Below, piece by piece: positions 32,701 to 43,172 of a stretch of DNA of 64,000 nucleotides. Below the pieces are notes generated by a model. The model made no database searches, was not told where the DNA came from, and saw nothing but the letters and a program-made list of their open reading frames with translations. The translations under genes were made by a program, and so were the position numbers. The number at the start of each line of letters is the position of its first letter. The first letter of the stretch is position 1. The stretch is from Portunus trituberculatus (lineage: Eukaryota; Arthropoda; Malacostraca; Decapoda; Portunidae): positions 26,276,813 to 26,340,812 of the forward strand of contig NC_059285.1 of assembly GCF_017591435.1 (NCBI RefSeq), in the 5' to 3' direction.

Positions 32701-33127
32701 CCTTTCTTACTGTACTTTTCTGGGTTATGAACCACTTCCTCAGTCTCATATCCAAGATTCTCCAGAAAAACTCTTTCTTCTCCTCTTCTGTCCTCTTCAT
32801 TTTTTTCAAAGCCTCCTTTCTCAACTCATTTAACATTTCTCTTCCTTTTCACCGAGATCTCTTCTCAACCAAATCTTCCTTGTTGTTTCCTGCTGGGCTA
32901 GCCTCCATGACTTCTCCACCAATTCATCTACATCCTTTTGTGACTTAAGTTTGATTCTTATTGGCCTCATACCTTCTCTTGTGAACTTTCCAATTCTATG
33001 GAAGTCCTCTATTTCTTGTACTAGGTCTTTTCCTCCTCCTGCACCACATTAATGATATTATTTATCACCTTTTTATGTTTTTCTCTCTCCATTTTACTCG
33101 GTGTCTTATCCTCCTCCACACCAAATA

Positions 33128-33654
33128 TCACCACACATCTCTTTTGTCTACAGTTTCCCTCACCAATGTCTCATTTGATTTAATAACCTTCACCACTTTC
33201 TCAGCAATCTTCTCTTCTATGATCTGTTGATCTATAATTTCAGCAAGGCCCAAAGTTTTCTCCCAGACTCTTTGATTTCCTTTTCCAGACTTGCAACTTT
33301 GTAATTTACCTCCTTTCTTTCCACTTCCTGACTTTTTCCATTCAGCCTGCTTCTCCATCACTTTTCCTAGAGATTCTCCACATTTTTGCAATTCACTTTA
33401 ATTAGCTTAACTTCCTCTTTCAGTGCTTCATTTTCCTTCTTCATATCGGCACACTTTTTCATTACATTGTCATAACTCGTTTCCAGGCCCACATACTTTT
33501 CAAACAGTTTTTCAATTTTACCTTCCAACTCCAGAATTTTCTTCACATAAGCGCTCTTCTCCATTATTCCTTGAAATCCTGTGAAGTCTGATTCATCTTT
33601 CGAGTTCACGGCCGCCATGTTGCACAGATGTAAACAAACCAGCTGATGGCTCAA
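33128..33654 (-). pseudogene. LINE A3 ORF1
   Basis: Two overlapping frames. Bases 33654-33367 (NMAAVNSKDESDFTGFQGIM, then VKKILELEGKIEKLFEKYVG, a coiled coil) and 33391-33128 (Lys-rich, GSGKKGGKLQSCKSGK, then KVVKVIKSNETLVRETV). A frameshift near 33375 separates them. The gene probably encodes an RNA-binding coiled-coil protein that packages LINE RNA. There is no esterase, unlike copy B3. Confidence 0.7.
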
Positions 33655-33852
33655 ACGCAGGCTACAGTTTATATTTACCTTCCCTGGACATTATTTTGCT
33701 AATCAACAGTTAACATGACTATATGGAGACGGGACAAACATTACTCGTACCAGCTCCTTTCCCACCTTGGTTACTCTTAGGCAATGGTAACTGTAGAATT
33801 AGAGATGATTGCTCTGGAGCTCAGCTACCACATCCGCCATCGACGATGTCCC

Positions 33853-33856
33853 GTGT

Positions 33857-33937
<81 letters not shown>
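33853..33937. repeat. (GT)n microsatellite between LINE copies A3 and A4
   Basis: Eighty-five bases of GT joining the 5' end of A3 (left) to the TTTACCTAGTTGT 3' end of A4 (right). Confidence 0.95.
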
Positions 33938-33938
<1 letters not shown>

Positions 33939-33968
33939 TTACCTAGTTGTATTTACCTAGTTGTAGTT

Positions 33969-35612
33969 TTACAGGGCCTGGGCTTTATGCTCGTGTGGTC
34001 CCGTCTCCATATCCAATTTTTCTTTAAAACTATGTACACTCTTTGCTGATACCACTTCCTCACTCAAACTATTCCAAGTCTCAACACATCTTTGTGGGAA
34101 ACTAAATTTTTTAACATCTCTCAGACATCGTCCCTTCCTTAGTTTCTTACTATGTGATCTTGTGCTTCTAAAGTCATATTCTTCTCTCAGGATCAGTTTC
34201 TCATTATCCACTTCTTCCATTCCGTTAATCAATTTATAAACTTGTATCAGATCCCCTCTCTCTCTTCTCTGCTCCAAGGTTGGTAGATCCATTGCCTTTA
34301 GTCTCTCCTCATATGCCATCCCTTTAAATTCTGGAACCATTCTTGTAGCCATTTTTTGTAGTCTCTCTAATTTTCTTATGTGTTACTTTTATGGGAGTCC
34401 ACACAACTCCTGCATATTCCAATCTAGGTCTTATTTTAGTACTTATCAATTTCTTCATCATTTCCTTGTCCATATAGTGAAATGCTACTCCAATATTCCT
34501 TAGCAAATTATACGTCTCTCTGAAAATTCTATCAATATGGCTAACCGGTTGATTATTTTCTTCCATTGTCACTCCCAAGTCCTTTTCCTTTTTTACTTTT
34601 TCTAGTTCTACTCCATCTCCCATCTTATAGATTCCCACTGGTCATCTTTCACTTTTTCCCATTTCCATGACATGGCTTTTGTCCACATTGAATTCCATCT
34701 CCCATTTTTTGCTCCATTTCCAGATCTTGTTTAAGTCTTCCTGTAGTATTTCACAATCCTCTTTTGTTTAATGACTCTGCACAGTTTCGCATCGTCCGCA
34801 AACAGATTTATGTAGCTGTTCACTCCCTCTGGCATGTCATTTATATATACGAGAAAAGGTATTGGTGCCAATACTGACCCCTGTGGCACTCCGCTGTCTA
34901 CTGTTCTCCACTTGGACTTCATATCTTTAACTATCATCCTTATTTCTCTCCCCCTTAAGTAATTCTTCATCCATCTCAATGTGCTTCCTTTTAAGCCACC
35001 CTTCTCCTCTAACTTCCATAGTAATCTTTCATGTGGCACTTTATCAAAAGCCTTTTTTAGATCTAAATAAATACAGTCAACCCATCCCTCTCTCTCTTGT
35101 ACTTTATCAACTATTCTAAAGTAGAAACTCAATAAATTTGTTACACATGACCGACCTTTTCTAAAACCAAATTGGCTATTTGATAATATTTTGTTGTCTT
35201 CAAGAAACTCGATCCATTGCTTCTTTATTACTTTTTCACACATCTTGCATATTACACTAGTTAGTGATACCGGTCTGTAATTTAAAGGTTCTTCCTTCCT
35301 TCAGCTTTTACATATGGGAACCACCTTAGCTCTTTTCCACTCCACTGGCACTGTTCCATTTTCTATTGAGCATTTTATGATGTTGTATATTGGACTTGCT
35401 AGTTCTTCCCTACATTCTTTCAGTATTCTGCCTGAGACTTCATCCGGTCCCATTGCCTTTTCCTCATCCAATTCCGTCATCAACTTTTTTATTTCAAGCT
35501 TGGTTACTTTAATCTCTTTCATATAGACAGTCTCTCTATTACCCTGTGGTCTTTCAAATTTGGATTCCTTAGTAAAGACCTCATGAAATTTACTATTTAA
35601 CAGTTCTGCCAT
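33969..35612 (-). pseudogene. LINE A4 reverse transcriptase and C-terminal domain
   Basis: Four frames in order. Bases 35612-35301 hold EIKKLMTELDEEKAMGPDEV. Bases 35243-34731 hold FGFRKGRSCVTNLLSFYFRI, YLDLKKAFDKVPHERLLWKL, GVPQGSVLAPIPFLVYINDM and active site NLFADDAKL. Bases 34638-34324 hold EKDLGVTMEENNQPVSHIDR. Bases 34352-33969 hold the C-terminal domain YEERLKAMDLPTLEQRRERG. Three frameshifts and few stops; the active-site Asp pair is intact. Confidence 0.9.
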
Positions 35613-35655
35613 ACTTTTGGGTCTTCCACCATTCCGTTTTCTCCTTTTAACCTTT

Positions 35656-36891
35656 CTATTGTTTCTTTTGTCTTATTTTTCCATTTATGAATCTGTAGAA
35701 CAATTTTGGTTGTTCCTTACATTTTTCGACAATGTCCTTTTCATAGTTCTTTTCTTCTTCCTTTCTCACCTTAGCATATTCATTTCTTGCTGTTTTGAAG
35801 TTTTCCTTATTTTCTGGATTTCTGTTTCTTCTCCACCTTTTCCATGCTCCATCTCGTTTCTCCTTTGCCCTAGCACATCTTGCATTAAACCAATCTTTCT
35901 TTCCTTCTTCTTTAGGTCTATATTTCAGAACATATTCCCTGACCCCAGTTTTGTATATTTCCAAAAATAAGTTATATTTCTCTTGAACCATTAATGAGTT
36001 TTCCATCTCCTCCCAGTTTACGTTTTTAAAATAGTTCTTGAGATTCTCAATATCAGCCTTTCTGTAATTTAATCGGTCTCCTTTGTATGATTCATCTCTA
36101 TCTTCCTTTCCTTCTTCTATATCCATCTCTAATATTACATGGTCACTCTTTCCCAATGGGCACTTGTATCTTATATCATCGTTAATTGGTATATCCCTTG
36201 TAAAACTAGGTCTAATCTTGCCGGCTCATCGTTTCCTCTGAATCTTGTGTTTTCCTTTACTCTTTGGACCATCAAATTATCTATCATTAGGTTCAGGAAT
36301 CTATCTCCCAGGCATCTTCCCCATACCACTTTCATAATTTTCCCAGTCTACCTCCTTACAGTTGAAATCTCCTATCAATATCACTTTTCTCCTTTCCTTA
36401 ATGATTCTTGTAAGACTCCTTATTGTGTCATCTATCATGTCTCTATATTCTTGGTTAGTCCATGAGTTTGTTTTGGTGGCACATATGTTCCAATGATTGT
36501 TAACTCCTTTTGTTAATATGCATCTTAACATACAGTATTTCTGATTTTCCTTCCCCAAACTCCACTTGATTTACCACTATCTCCTTCCTTAACATCATCA
36601 TGACTCCTCCTCCTCCTTTACCCACTCTGTCTCTCCTCCATATATTATACCTTTTATCTATGTCTATTTTATTGCCTCATTTAACTTTGTTTCCACCAGG
36701 CATACAATATCTGGTTCTTCTTTCTTTATGTAATCTCTTAATTCTAATTTACTAGATAAAATCCCATCTATGTTTGTATACATCATTTTTAATCTCTTGT
36801 TCTTATCATTTTTAGTTAAACTTGCTCCATTCTTTTCTCTTCTTTCTCTTTTATATACCATTTCCTTATCCTGTCTCCTATAATTCTCCAA
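35656..36891 (-). pseudogene. LINE A4 endonuclease and linker
   Basis: Bases 36891-36664 have RLKMMYTNIDGILSSKLELR and DIVCLVETKLNEA (Asn and Glu blocks). Bases 36558-36301 have WTNQEYRDMIDDT and KVILIGDFNCKEVDWENYES. Bases 36156-35656 have MGKSDHVILEMDI, followed by the linker with WRRNRNPENKENFKTARNEY and LFYRFINGKIRQK. Frame changes near 36600 and 36250. All catalytic blocks can be found. Confidence 0.88.
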
Positions 36892-36989
36892 AAATGCCTT
36901 CTTCTCCTCCTCTGACCTTTCATTATTTTTTCTCTTGCTTCTGCCACCAGTTCATTGTGTCTCTTCCTTTCCTCCTCGTTTCTATTTTT

Positions 36990-36991
<2 letters not shown>

Positions 36992-37032
<41 letters not shown>

Positions 37033-37863
37033 CCTTCTGTTTCTCTGAGTTTCGTTTTCTATATAGTACTTCTTCTGCTGCTGCTTGTGATTTTAGTAAT
37101 ATCTTAATTGGTCTCACTGTTCCTTCTTGATATGGTCCCATTCTATGGATTTCTTCTACTTCCTCTTCTAAGTTCTGTCTATCCTCGTCATTCAGATGTT
37201 TTAGTAGGTCTTTTACTGATTTCATTTTGTCTTTTTCCCTTCTTGGTCTATATTTAACATTTTTTCTTTCAGTCCAAAAATAATTACACTCTTCTTTTTC
37301 CAAATTTCTCTTACTAAATTTTCTTTTTCTTGAGGACTCCTATCATTTTGCTTGTCATATTTTCATCTCTTTCTTTTAACTGTTCTTGAAATACTTCTTG
37401 AAATGATTCCTTGTCTTTCTTATCTTGGATTCTCCATGCTTGTACTTCTTTTTTAATCACGTCTTGTACTCTTTCTTCTTTTTTGTTAACTAGATCTTTT
37501 AGCTTTTCTTTTTCTTTCTCGGCTTTACGAGTCCTTCTTCCATCAATTTCTTATAGTTCGCTATTTGGACTTTTAATTCTTCATTTTCGGTTCTTAGCCT
37601 AGTTTCGTTTTCTTCCACTCTTTTATCCTTTCTTTCAATTTCTGGAGCTCTTTATCCTGTTCTTCATTCTCTTTCATTCCCATACTCTCCTTTATCAATT
37701 TATCTAATTTACGTTCGATAGTTAAGACTCTATCAAATAGTGAAGTTTGCGCCGTATCAAAGCCTTCAAATTCTCCTCCTTCCTCACCAACATTGTCATC
37801 ATCAGCTTTCATTCTTTCCCTTGTCACATACCTGCATTTAGATGGAATATCTTTCTCACTCAT
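36992..37863 (-). pseudogene. LINE A4 ORF1 with Ile-Tyr repeat
   Basis: Bases 37863-37594 (MSEKDIPSKCRYVTRERMKA, then DRVLTIERKLDKLIKESMGM) are homologous to the A1 remnant. Bases 37303-36992 (MKSVKDLLKHLNDEDRQNLE, then GPYQEGTVRPIKILLKSQ) run into Ile-Tyr codons made by the TA array at 36993-37024. Coiled coil first, nucleic-acid-binding C-terminal domain second. Small frameshifts lie between 37303 and 37594. Confidence 0.8.
36993..37024. repeat. (TA)n inside LINE A4 ORF1
   Basis: About 16 TA units at the same codon position as the much longer array in copy A1 (69-152). Confidence 0.93.
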
Positions 37864-38001
37864 TATTATTTAACACTGTATTCATGAAAGGAAAAATGAG
37901 TCCACACTTATCGCCCAGGCCACTGTAAACCCAAACAAAGGTAGTGAAGATCAGCTGATTCTCGGGAGCGACGGTATCGCGTCCTTCCTCTGCTGCGTCT
38001 C

Positions 38002-38003
<2 letters not shown>

Positions 38004-38033
<30 letters not shown>

Positions 38034-38050
38034 CTGTGTCTGTGTGTGTG
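38004..38050. repeat. (GT)n between LINE copies A4 and A5
   Basis: GT run with two TCTGTGTC interruptions. It joins the A4 leader to the 3' end of A5. Confidence 0.93.
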
Positions 38051-38171
38051 TATTTACCTAGTTGTAGTTTTACAGGGCCTGGGCTTTATGCTCGTGTGGC
38101 CCCATTTCCATATTTACACTTATCCAATTTTTTCTTTAAAACTATGCACACTCTTTGCTGACACCACTTCC
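38051..38171 (-). mobile_element. LINE 3'-end fragment, copy A5
   Basis: Only about 120 bases: TTTACCTAGTTG, GGGCCTGGGCTTTATGC, and the start of the C-terminal coding tail (matching 33938-34060). It is then cut by the next (GT)n. Confidence 0.8.
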
Positions 38172-38191
38172 TGTGTGTGTGTGTGTGTGTA
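38172..38191. repeat. (GT)n between LINE copies A5 and A6
   Basis: Ten GT units. Confidence 0.9.
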
Positions 38192-38695
38192 TTTACCTAT
38201 TTGTATTTACCTATTTGTGTATTACAGGGCCCGAGCTAAGCTCTCTGTGTCCTGTCTCCTTGTCCATTTCTGTCATATCTCTCTTTCATCTGATTGACAC
38301 ACACCGCGTCAACGACATCACTGCTCAGTTTATTCCACTTATCAATGCTATGATGCGGGAAACTGTATTTTCTCACATCATTTAGACAGATGTCTTTTAT
38401 TAGCTTTTTTCCATGTCCTCGTAGATGATTATTTGTGGTCACCTTTATCAACTCTCTGTCCAGTATGTCAATCTTGTTCACCAATTTATACATAGTTATC
38501 ATATCTCCTCTTGTTCTTCTCTCTTCTAATGTGGTCAGCCCCAGTTTCCTCAGTCTTCCCTCATAGTCTTAACTCCCTGAGTCTTGGTACCATCCTTGTT
38601 GCCAGCCTCTGTACCCTTTCCACCTTCTTCACATTTTTCTTCATATGCGGTGACCAGACACAAGCTGCATGTTCTAACTGGGGTCTTATTAAGTT
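38192..38695 (-). pseudogene. LINE 3'-end fragment, copy A6
   Basis: Two TTTACCTATTTGT units, then the C-terminal coding region on the minus strand (LIKDICLNDVRKYSFPHHSI, then MITMYKLVNKIDILDRELIK). It matches the A7 copy at 38696-39180 closely and is 5'-truncated at CTTATTAA, where A7 begins. Confidence 0.85.
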
Positions 38696-39393
38696 GTGTA
38701 TTTACCTATTTGTGTATTACAGGGTCCGAGCTAAGCTCTCTGTGTCCTGTCTCCTTGTCCATTCCTGTCATATCTCTCTTTCATCTGATTGACACACACC
38801 GCGTCAACGACATCACTGCTCAGTTTATTCCACTTATCGATGCTACGATGCGGGAAACTGTATTTTCTCACGTCATTTAGACAGATGTCTTTTATTAGCT
38901 TTTTTCCATGTCCTCGGAGCTGATTACTTGTAGTCACCTTTATCAACTCTGTCCAGTATGTCAATCTTGTTCACCAATTTATACATAGTTATCATGTCTC
39001 CTCTTGTTCTTCTCTCTTCTAATGTGGTCAACCCCAGCTTCCTCAGTCTTTCCTCATAGTCTAACTCCCTGAGTCCTGGTACCATCTTTGTTGCCAGCCT
39101 CTGTACCCTTTCTACCTTCTTCACATTTTTCTTCATATGCGGTGACCAGACACAAGCTGCATATTCTAACCGGGGTCTTATTAAGGTACATAATATCTTC
39201 ATCATTCCTTCATCTAGGTAGTGTAACGCAAGGCCAATATTTTGAAGCATGTTATATGTTTTCCAAAAACTCTTGTTAATGTGTTTCTCCGGTGACAAAG
39301 TGTTTTGCATGGTTACTCCTAAGTCTTTCTCCTCATTGGTCTCTTCAATTTTCTCATCACCCAGCCTGTAATCCCAGTTTGGTCTGTATCTAC
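38696..39393 (-). pseudogene. LINE copy A7, 3' part (C-terminal domain)
   Basis: Frames 38964-38731 (GKKLIKDICLNDVRKYSFPH) and 39412-38924 (EKDLGVTMQNTLSPEKHINK, then IRPRLEYAACVWSPHMKKNV and DYEERLRKLGLTTLEERRTR). At 39393 an LTR retrotransposon begins, and the LINE continues at 46472 in the same frame region (FGK/KMGK block). Without the insertion this would read on into RT at 46793-47460. Confidence 0.88.
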
Positions 39394-40488
39394 TGTCAAG
39401 GCTTTTACTCACGGTCGGTTTGCTCCCAAAGACGAGATTACGTTATCCCTGTCTCAGGAGTTTAAAGGGTCTGGATATTAAGAGAAAATCTCACCCTCCC
39501 CAGCTGTCCTTGGCCTCTACTCACTGCACAACACTATTATAACTCTGTTTACCTCCAACAGTCTCCCAAGGCTTCACTCTGGTGTTATGATCAGTTACGT
39601 TAATAATTGGAATAATTCAAAAGCAAGACATAAATAAACATAGGTATATTACATAAAGAAAATATAGGCAATGCATGAAATAATACAAAAATAAAATATC
39701 AATGGTACCCATATAAATCATGGAAAAATATTAATTTCATAAGAATTAACCCAGGGAACGACACTACTCCAGATCAGTGGTCCCCTACAAATCTCAACTG
39801 AGATAAGATCCAAGGCCACAGTTGGACACATGGATTGCTATCAATCAATACTCTCAAAATTCATCTTTAACTCCACAAATCAAGAAATGCCATAGTAACA
39901 TCCCATCAACACTCCTAATTCAACACAGTATGAGCAAAAGCAAAATATCCCCAAAATCACGCTCCACCTCACATCTCACCTGTGCTCTCCCTCAGCTGAC
40001 GCCACAACCTCCTTAAGACTCGTCACCAACAAGAAAACACCACACAACCCATGAAAAATCTCCGAGATCCACTTATAGTCACCACTCCCACTATGCGGTC
40101 CTTCCCGCTCTAAAGTCTCTCCAGATCACCACTTGTTTTCACCACAGCTGGTCTTGCCAGGCCTTATAAACACCACAAAAATCTCACAGACAACACCACC
40201 AACCTTTAGGACTGGAGCACAAGTAACCAACACACTTTATACCCACGACATCACCACAAAATTTCTCCAACACCACCGAAACACATCCATCCCAGGAGGC
40301 GCCCGCTGAGGAAGAGAGAAACAAAAGGAGCGCGGGCTCTCACAATGCAACGGGGGCAACAAAAAAACGCATAGCCTTGCGCGAAGACATTACTCCTTAT
40401 TCTACATTTAAATTCACTCATCATAAACATAATAATAATAATATATATAGACAATAAAATGAAGAAAATCAAGGCACAATCCGTAACA
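39394..40488 (-). repeat. 3' LTR of the Gmr1-type element
   Basis: Left LTR as printed, 3' LTR in coding orientation. It differs from the right LTR by scattered substitutions and small indels only. An ATTATTATTATG run and TATATATAG near 40430-40450 are possible promoter sequence. Confidence 0.92.
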
Positions 40489-40502
40489 TCCCCCTCCCAA
40501 AA
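40489..40502 (-). other. Polypurine tract
   Basis: On the minus strand TTTTGGGAGGGGGA directly precedes the 3' LTR start TGTTACGG. It primes plus-strand DNA synthesis. Confidence 0.85.
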
Positions 40503-40516
40503 TCGGCGTGAGGCAC

Positions 40517-41041
40517 CTATCCGGATGCCTCACAACCAAGAGGAATGGGGGATAAGGTATCAGCTATTACATTATCTTTAGCTTTCACATGGTTTATTTC
40601 TAAATCATAATCCTGTAATATCAAACACCACCGCATCAATCTCTGGTTAGAGTTCTTCATCCGGTGCAAGAAAACAAGGGGCTTATGATCAGTATACACT
40701 TGTACAGGGTAACCAGTGCCTTTCACATACACTTCAAAATTATTTAAACTCAACACAAGTCCCAAAATCTCTTTTTCAATTGTACTATAGGCAAACTGGT
40801 ATGGCAGTAATTTCTTTGAATAATAACCTATAGGATGTTCAACTCCCTCGTGTTCTTGCATCAGTACTCTTCCTATCCCATACTGACTAGCATCTACATA
40901 CAATAAGAAATGTTTATAACAGTCTGGCATATGAAGAACAGGGGCATTCACTAACATTGACTTAATCTCCTGGAAAGCCTCCTCACATTTCTCATCCCAT
41001 ATAAATTTTGACTTTTTGTTCAACAACTTTGTTAAGGGCAT
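40517..41041 (-). CDS. RNase H domain of the Gmr1-type element
   Basis: 174 residues. It has the Asp block LLYVDASQYGIGRVLMQ, the Glu block YSTIEKEILGLVLSLNNFEV, the Asp block VYTDHKPLVFLHRM and the last Asp in KAKDNVIADTLS. It is separated from the RT frame by a one-base frameshift at about 41044, so it was part of the same polyprotein. It degrades RNA in the replication hybrid. The intact 3' stop lies just before the purine tract. Confidence 0.92.
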   Translation of the reverse strand: MPLTKLLNKKSKFIWDEKCEEAFQEIKSMLVNAPVLHMPDCYKHFLLYVDASQYGIGRVLMQEHEGVEHPIGYYSKKLLPYQFAYSTIEKEILGLVLSLNNFEVYVKGTGYPVQVYTDHKPLVFLHRMKNSNQRLMRWCLILQDYDLEINHVKAKDNVIADTLSPIPLGCEASG

Positions 41042-41043
41042 TG

Positions 41044-42840
41044 CTACATCTGAAAATTTTTACAAAAGCTTCTGTAATAACCACTTGCTCCTAAAAATCT
41101 GAGAATCTCGTTTCTGTTAGTGGGGGCTGGAAGATCAACTATATCCTTTACCTTGGCTTCAACTGTCCTCACTTCACCTCTCCCAATCTTGAATTCTAAA
41201 TACTCAACATCTGCTTGAACAAAATGACTCTTGGTAAGGTTTATGGTTAGGTTAGCTTCATCTAATCTTTTGAAAACTTCTTCCAGCAGCTCCACATGTT
41301 CTTCCCAAGTCTCAGTATACAACAAAATATCATCAATATACACAGAGCATCCCTTAACACCTTTCAACACTATATTCATTAACCTCTGGAAACTACTCCC
41401 ACTATTCTTCATTCCAAACGGAAGAACTTTGTATTGGTATAAACCATCCATGGTTACAAATGCTGATATAGCCTTTGCTCTGTCTGTCATTTCCACTTGC
41501 CAATACCCCTTAAGTAAATCCATTTTAGTGATAAAACTGGCATTCCCTACATGATCAATACAATCCTCAATTCGAGGGATAGGGTTCGCATCAGCCTTTG
41601 TTATCATGTTTACTCTCATATAGTCAGTACAAAAACGGAAAGAATCTTGTCCAGGTTTAGGTACTAATACACAAGGAGAACTCCATGGGCTATCACTTGG
41701 TTCAATTATTCCATTTTCAAGCATATACTCAATCTCCTTTCTCATAATCTCCCTTTTCTGTGGGTTCACTCTGTAATGATGCTGTTTAATGGGCATGGCA
41801 TCCCCCACGTCCACATCATGCACCACTACATTAGTCTTTCTAGGCACATCGGGGAACAAAGTTTTGTATTTGTCAATCAGCTCAATCACTTTATCTTTCT
41901 TCTCCACATCCATGTGCTTTAACTTTAACTTTATGTTCTCCAACACTTCAGAATTTTTCAACACCATCCCTTCACACTTGCTAAACTTTTCCTCAGCCCA
42001 TTTCTCCTCCTGTTCAGTTTGTGCATTCACAACATTTACACTCTTTTCTTCATCATTCTTTTTTAGCACCTTTTCCTTCTCTCTCTCATAGAATGGTTTC
42101 AACATGTTAACGTGACACAACTGGTTCTTGTTTCTTCTCCCAGGAGTTTTCACTACATAGTTTTCATCACTGACTTTCTTCTCCATCTCCCATGGTCCAC
42201 AGAATCTGGCCCTAAAAGGATCACCTTGCACTGGGAAAAGAACTAAGACCTTATCACCTGGTCGGAATGTTCTATCCCTGGCCTTCCTGTCATACCAGGT
42301 TTTCATCTCATTTTGACTTTCCCTCAGGTTATCATGAGCAGTTTTTCTAGCTCTCGTCACTCTGTTCTTAAATTCTGACACATATCTCACCACATTAACA
42401 GGATCCTCTCTTTCTAACCATTTTTCTTTCACCATCCTGAGAGGTCCGTTCACTTCATGGCCATAGACTAACTCGAAGGGACTAAACTCTGTTGATTCCT
42501 GTATACTGTCCCTCAGAGTAACTAATACCCAAGGCAAGGCTTCATCCCAGTCAACTCCCATATCTACACAATACATCCTCAAAAAATTTTTTATGGTTTG
42601 ATGAAACCTCTCAATGCATCCTTGGGATTGAGGGTGGTAGGCACTTGACAATTTCTGTTCTATTTCTAATCCCCTTAAAACTTCTCCAAACAAGCGTGAT
42701 GTAAAATTACTCCCCCTGTCCGACTGAATCACTTTTGGAATCCCAACCCATGAGAAAAACTTAACTAACTCCCTGATAATGATTTTAGAGTTAATACTCC
42801 GGAGGGGAATTGCTTCAGGGAACCTAGAGGATGCACACAT
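41044..42840 (-). CDS. Integrase core and C-terminus fused to reverse transcriptase
   Basis: A 598-residue open frame. Integrase DDE residues: Asp in IQSDRGSNFTS (residue 41) and Glu in HPQSQGCIERFHQT (residue 78). The first Asp lies upstream in the frame 43169-42846. A GPY/F-like C-terminal module follows (DKVLVLFPVQ, FCGPWEMEKKV, then LCHVNMLKPF). After a linker comes RT: HHYRVNPQKREIMRKEIEYM, SPWSSPCVLVPKPG, FCTDYMRVNMIT, ITKMDLLKGYWQVEMT, LPFGMKNSGSSFQRLM and catalytic VYIDDILLY (YIDD from residue 501). The single frame proves that integrase precedes RT. Confidence 0.95.
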   Translation of the reverse strand: MCASSRFPEAIPLRSINSKIIIRELVKFFSWVGIPKVIQSDRGSNFTSRLFGEVLRGLEIEQKLSSAYHPQSQGCIERFHQTIKNFLRMYCVDMGVDWDEALPWVLVTLRDSIQESTEFSPFELVYGHEVNGPLRMVKEKWLEREDPVNVVRYVSEFKNRVTRARKTAHDNLRESQNEMKTWYDRKARDRTFRPGDKVLVLFPVQGDPFRARFCGPWEMEKKVSDENYVVKTPGRRNKNQLCHVNMLKPFYEREKEKVLKKNDEEKSVNVVNAQTEQEEKWAEEKFSKCEGMVLKNSEVLENIKLKLKHMDVEKKDKVIELIDKYKTLFPDVPRKTNVVVHDVDVGDAMPIKQHHYRVNPQKREIMRKEIEYMLENGIIEPSDSPWSSPCVLVPKPGQDSFRFCTDYMRVNMITKADANPIPRIEDCIDHVGNASFITKMDLLKGYWQVEMTDRAKAISAFVTMDGLYQYKVLPFGMKNSGSSFQRLMNIVLKGVKGCSVYIDDILLYTETWEEHVELLEEVFKRLDEANLTINLTKSHFVQADVEYLEFKIGRGEVRTVEAKVKDIVDLPAPTNRNEILRFLGASGYYRSFCKNFQM

Positions 42841-42845
42841 TATGG

Positions 42846-43169
42846 TTATAATATGTATTGATTCCCTCTCCTAGATCTTGGTAATGGGCCCACACAATCC
42901 ATCACAATTTTTGAGAAGGGTTCATCCACCACAGGGATAGGGTGGAGGGGGGCAGGCCAAATCAACTGATTTGGTTTGCCCACCCTCTGACATAACTCAC
43001 ATGTTTTACAAAAGCCTGCTACATCAGTCTTCACTTTCGGCCAGTAAAAGTGGCACAAAATTTTTCCCAAAGTTTTCCTAACTCCTAGATGACCCGACAA
43101 ATTTCCTTCATGTGCCATCTCCAGAATTTTCTTTCTATATGCTCTAGGGACTACAATTTGCCTTTTCAC
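42846..43169 (-). CDS. Integrase zinc-binding domain and first catalytic Asp
   Basis: 108 residues. The H-H-C-C zinc finger is MAHEGNLSGHLGVRK with CKTCELCQR. It is followed by the first catalytic Asp in KIVMDCVGPLPRSRRGNQYI. A small insertion at about 42845 shifts the frame before the 598-residue frame. Upstream, one stop (near 43171) separates it from the protease frame. Confidence 0.93.
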   Translation of the reverse strand: MKRQIVVPRAYRKKILEMAHEGNLSGHLGVRKTLGKILCHFYWPKVKTDVAGFCKTCELCQRVGKPNQLIWPAPLHPIPVVDEPFSKIVMDCVGPLPRSRRGNQYIL

Positions 43170-43172
43170 TCT

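Larger units (their letters stand above)
29823..33850 (-). mobile_element. LINE of the array family, copy A3, nearly full length
   Basis: The 3' end (left) has two tandem TTTACCTAATTGT units next to (GT)n. Going right are the RT C-terminus, RT, linker, endonuclease and ORF1, ending at about 33850 next to the next (GT)n array. At about 4.0 kb it is one of two copies that retain both ORF1 and a 5' leader. Stops and frameshifts break ORF2 into several frames. The clade is CR1/L2-like, judged by endonuclease plus RT organisation and the short tandem 3' repeats. Confidence 0.87.
33938..37990 (-). mobile_element. LINE of the array family, copy A4, nearly full length
   Basis: The 3' end carries two TTTACCTAGTTGT units followed by the conserved GGGCCTGGGCTTTATGC. 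The order to the right is RT C-terminus, RT, linker, endonuclease and ORF1, with a 5' leader ending against (GT)n near 38004. ORF1 and ORF2 may once have formed one continuous frame, because linker codons follow the Ile-Tyr repeat without an obvious intergenic gap. Confidence 0.88.

Noticed and set aside
40438..40500. LTR boundary at the TATATATAG run
   Set aside because: The TG...CA ends, the purine tract and the identical partner LTR place the boundary at 40488.
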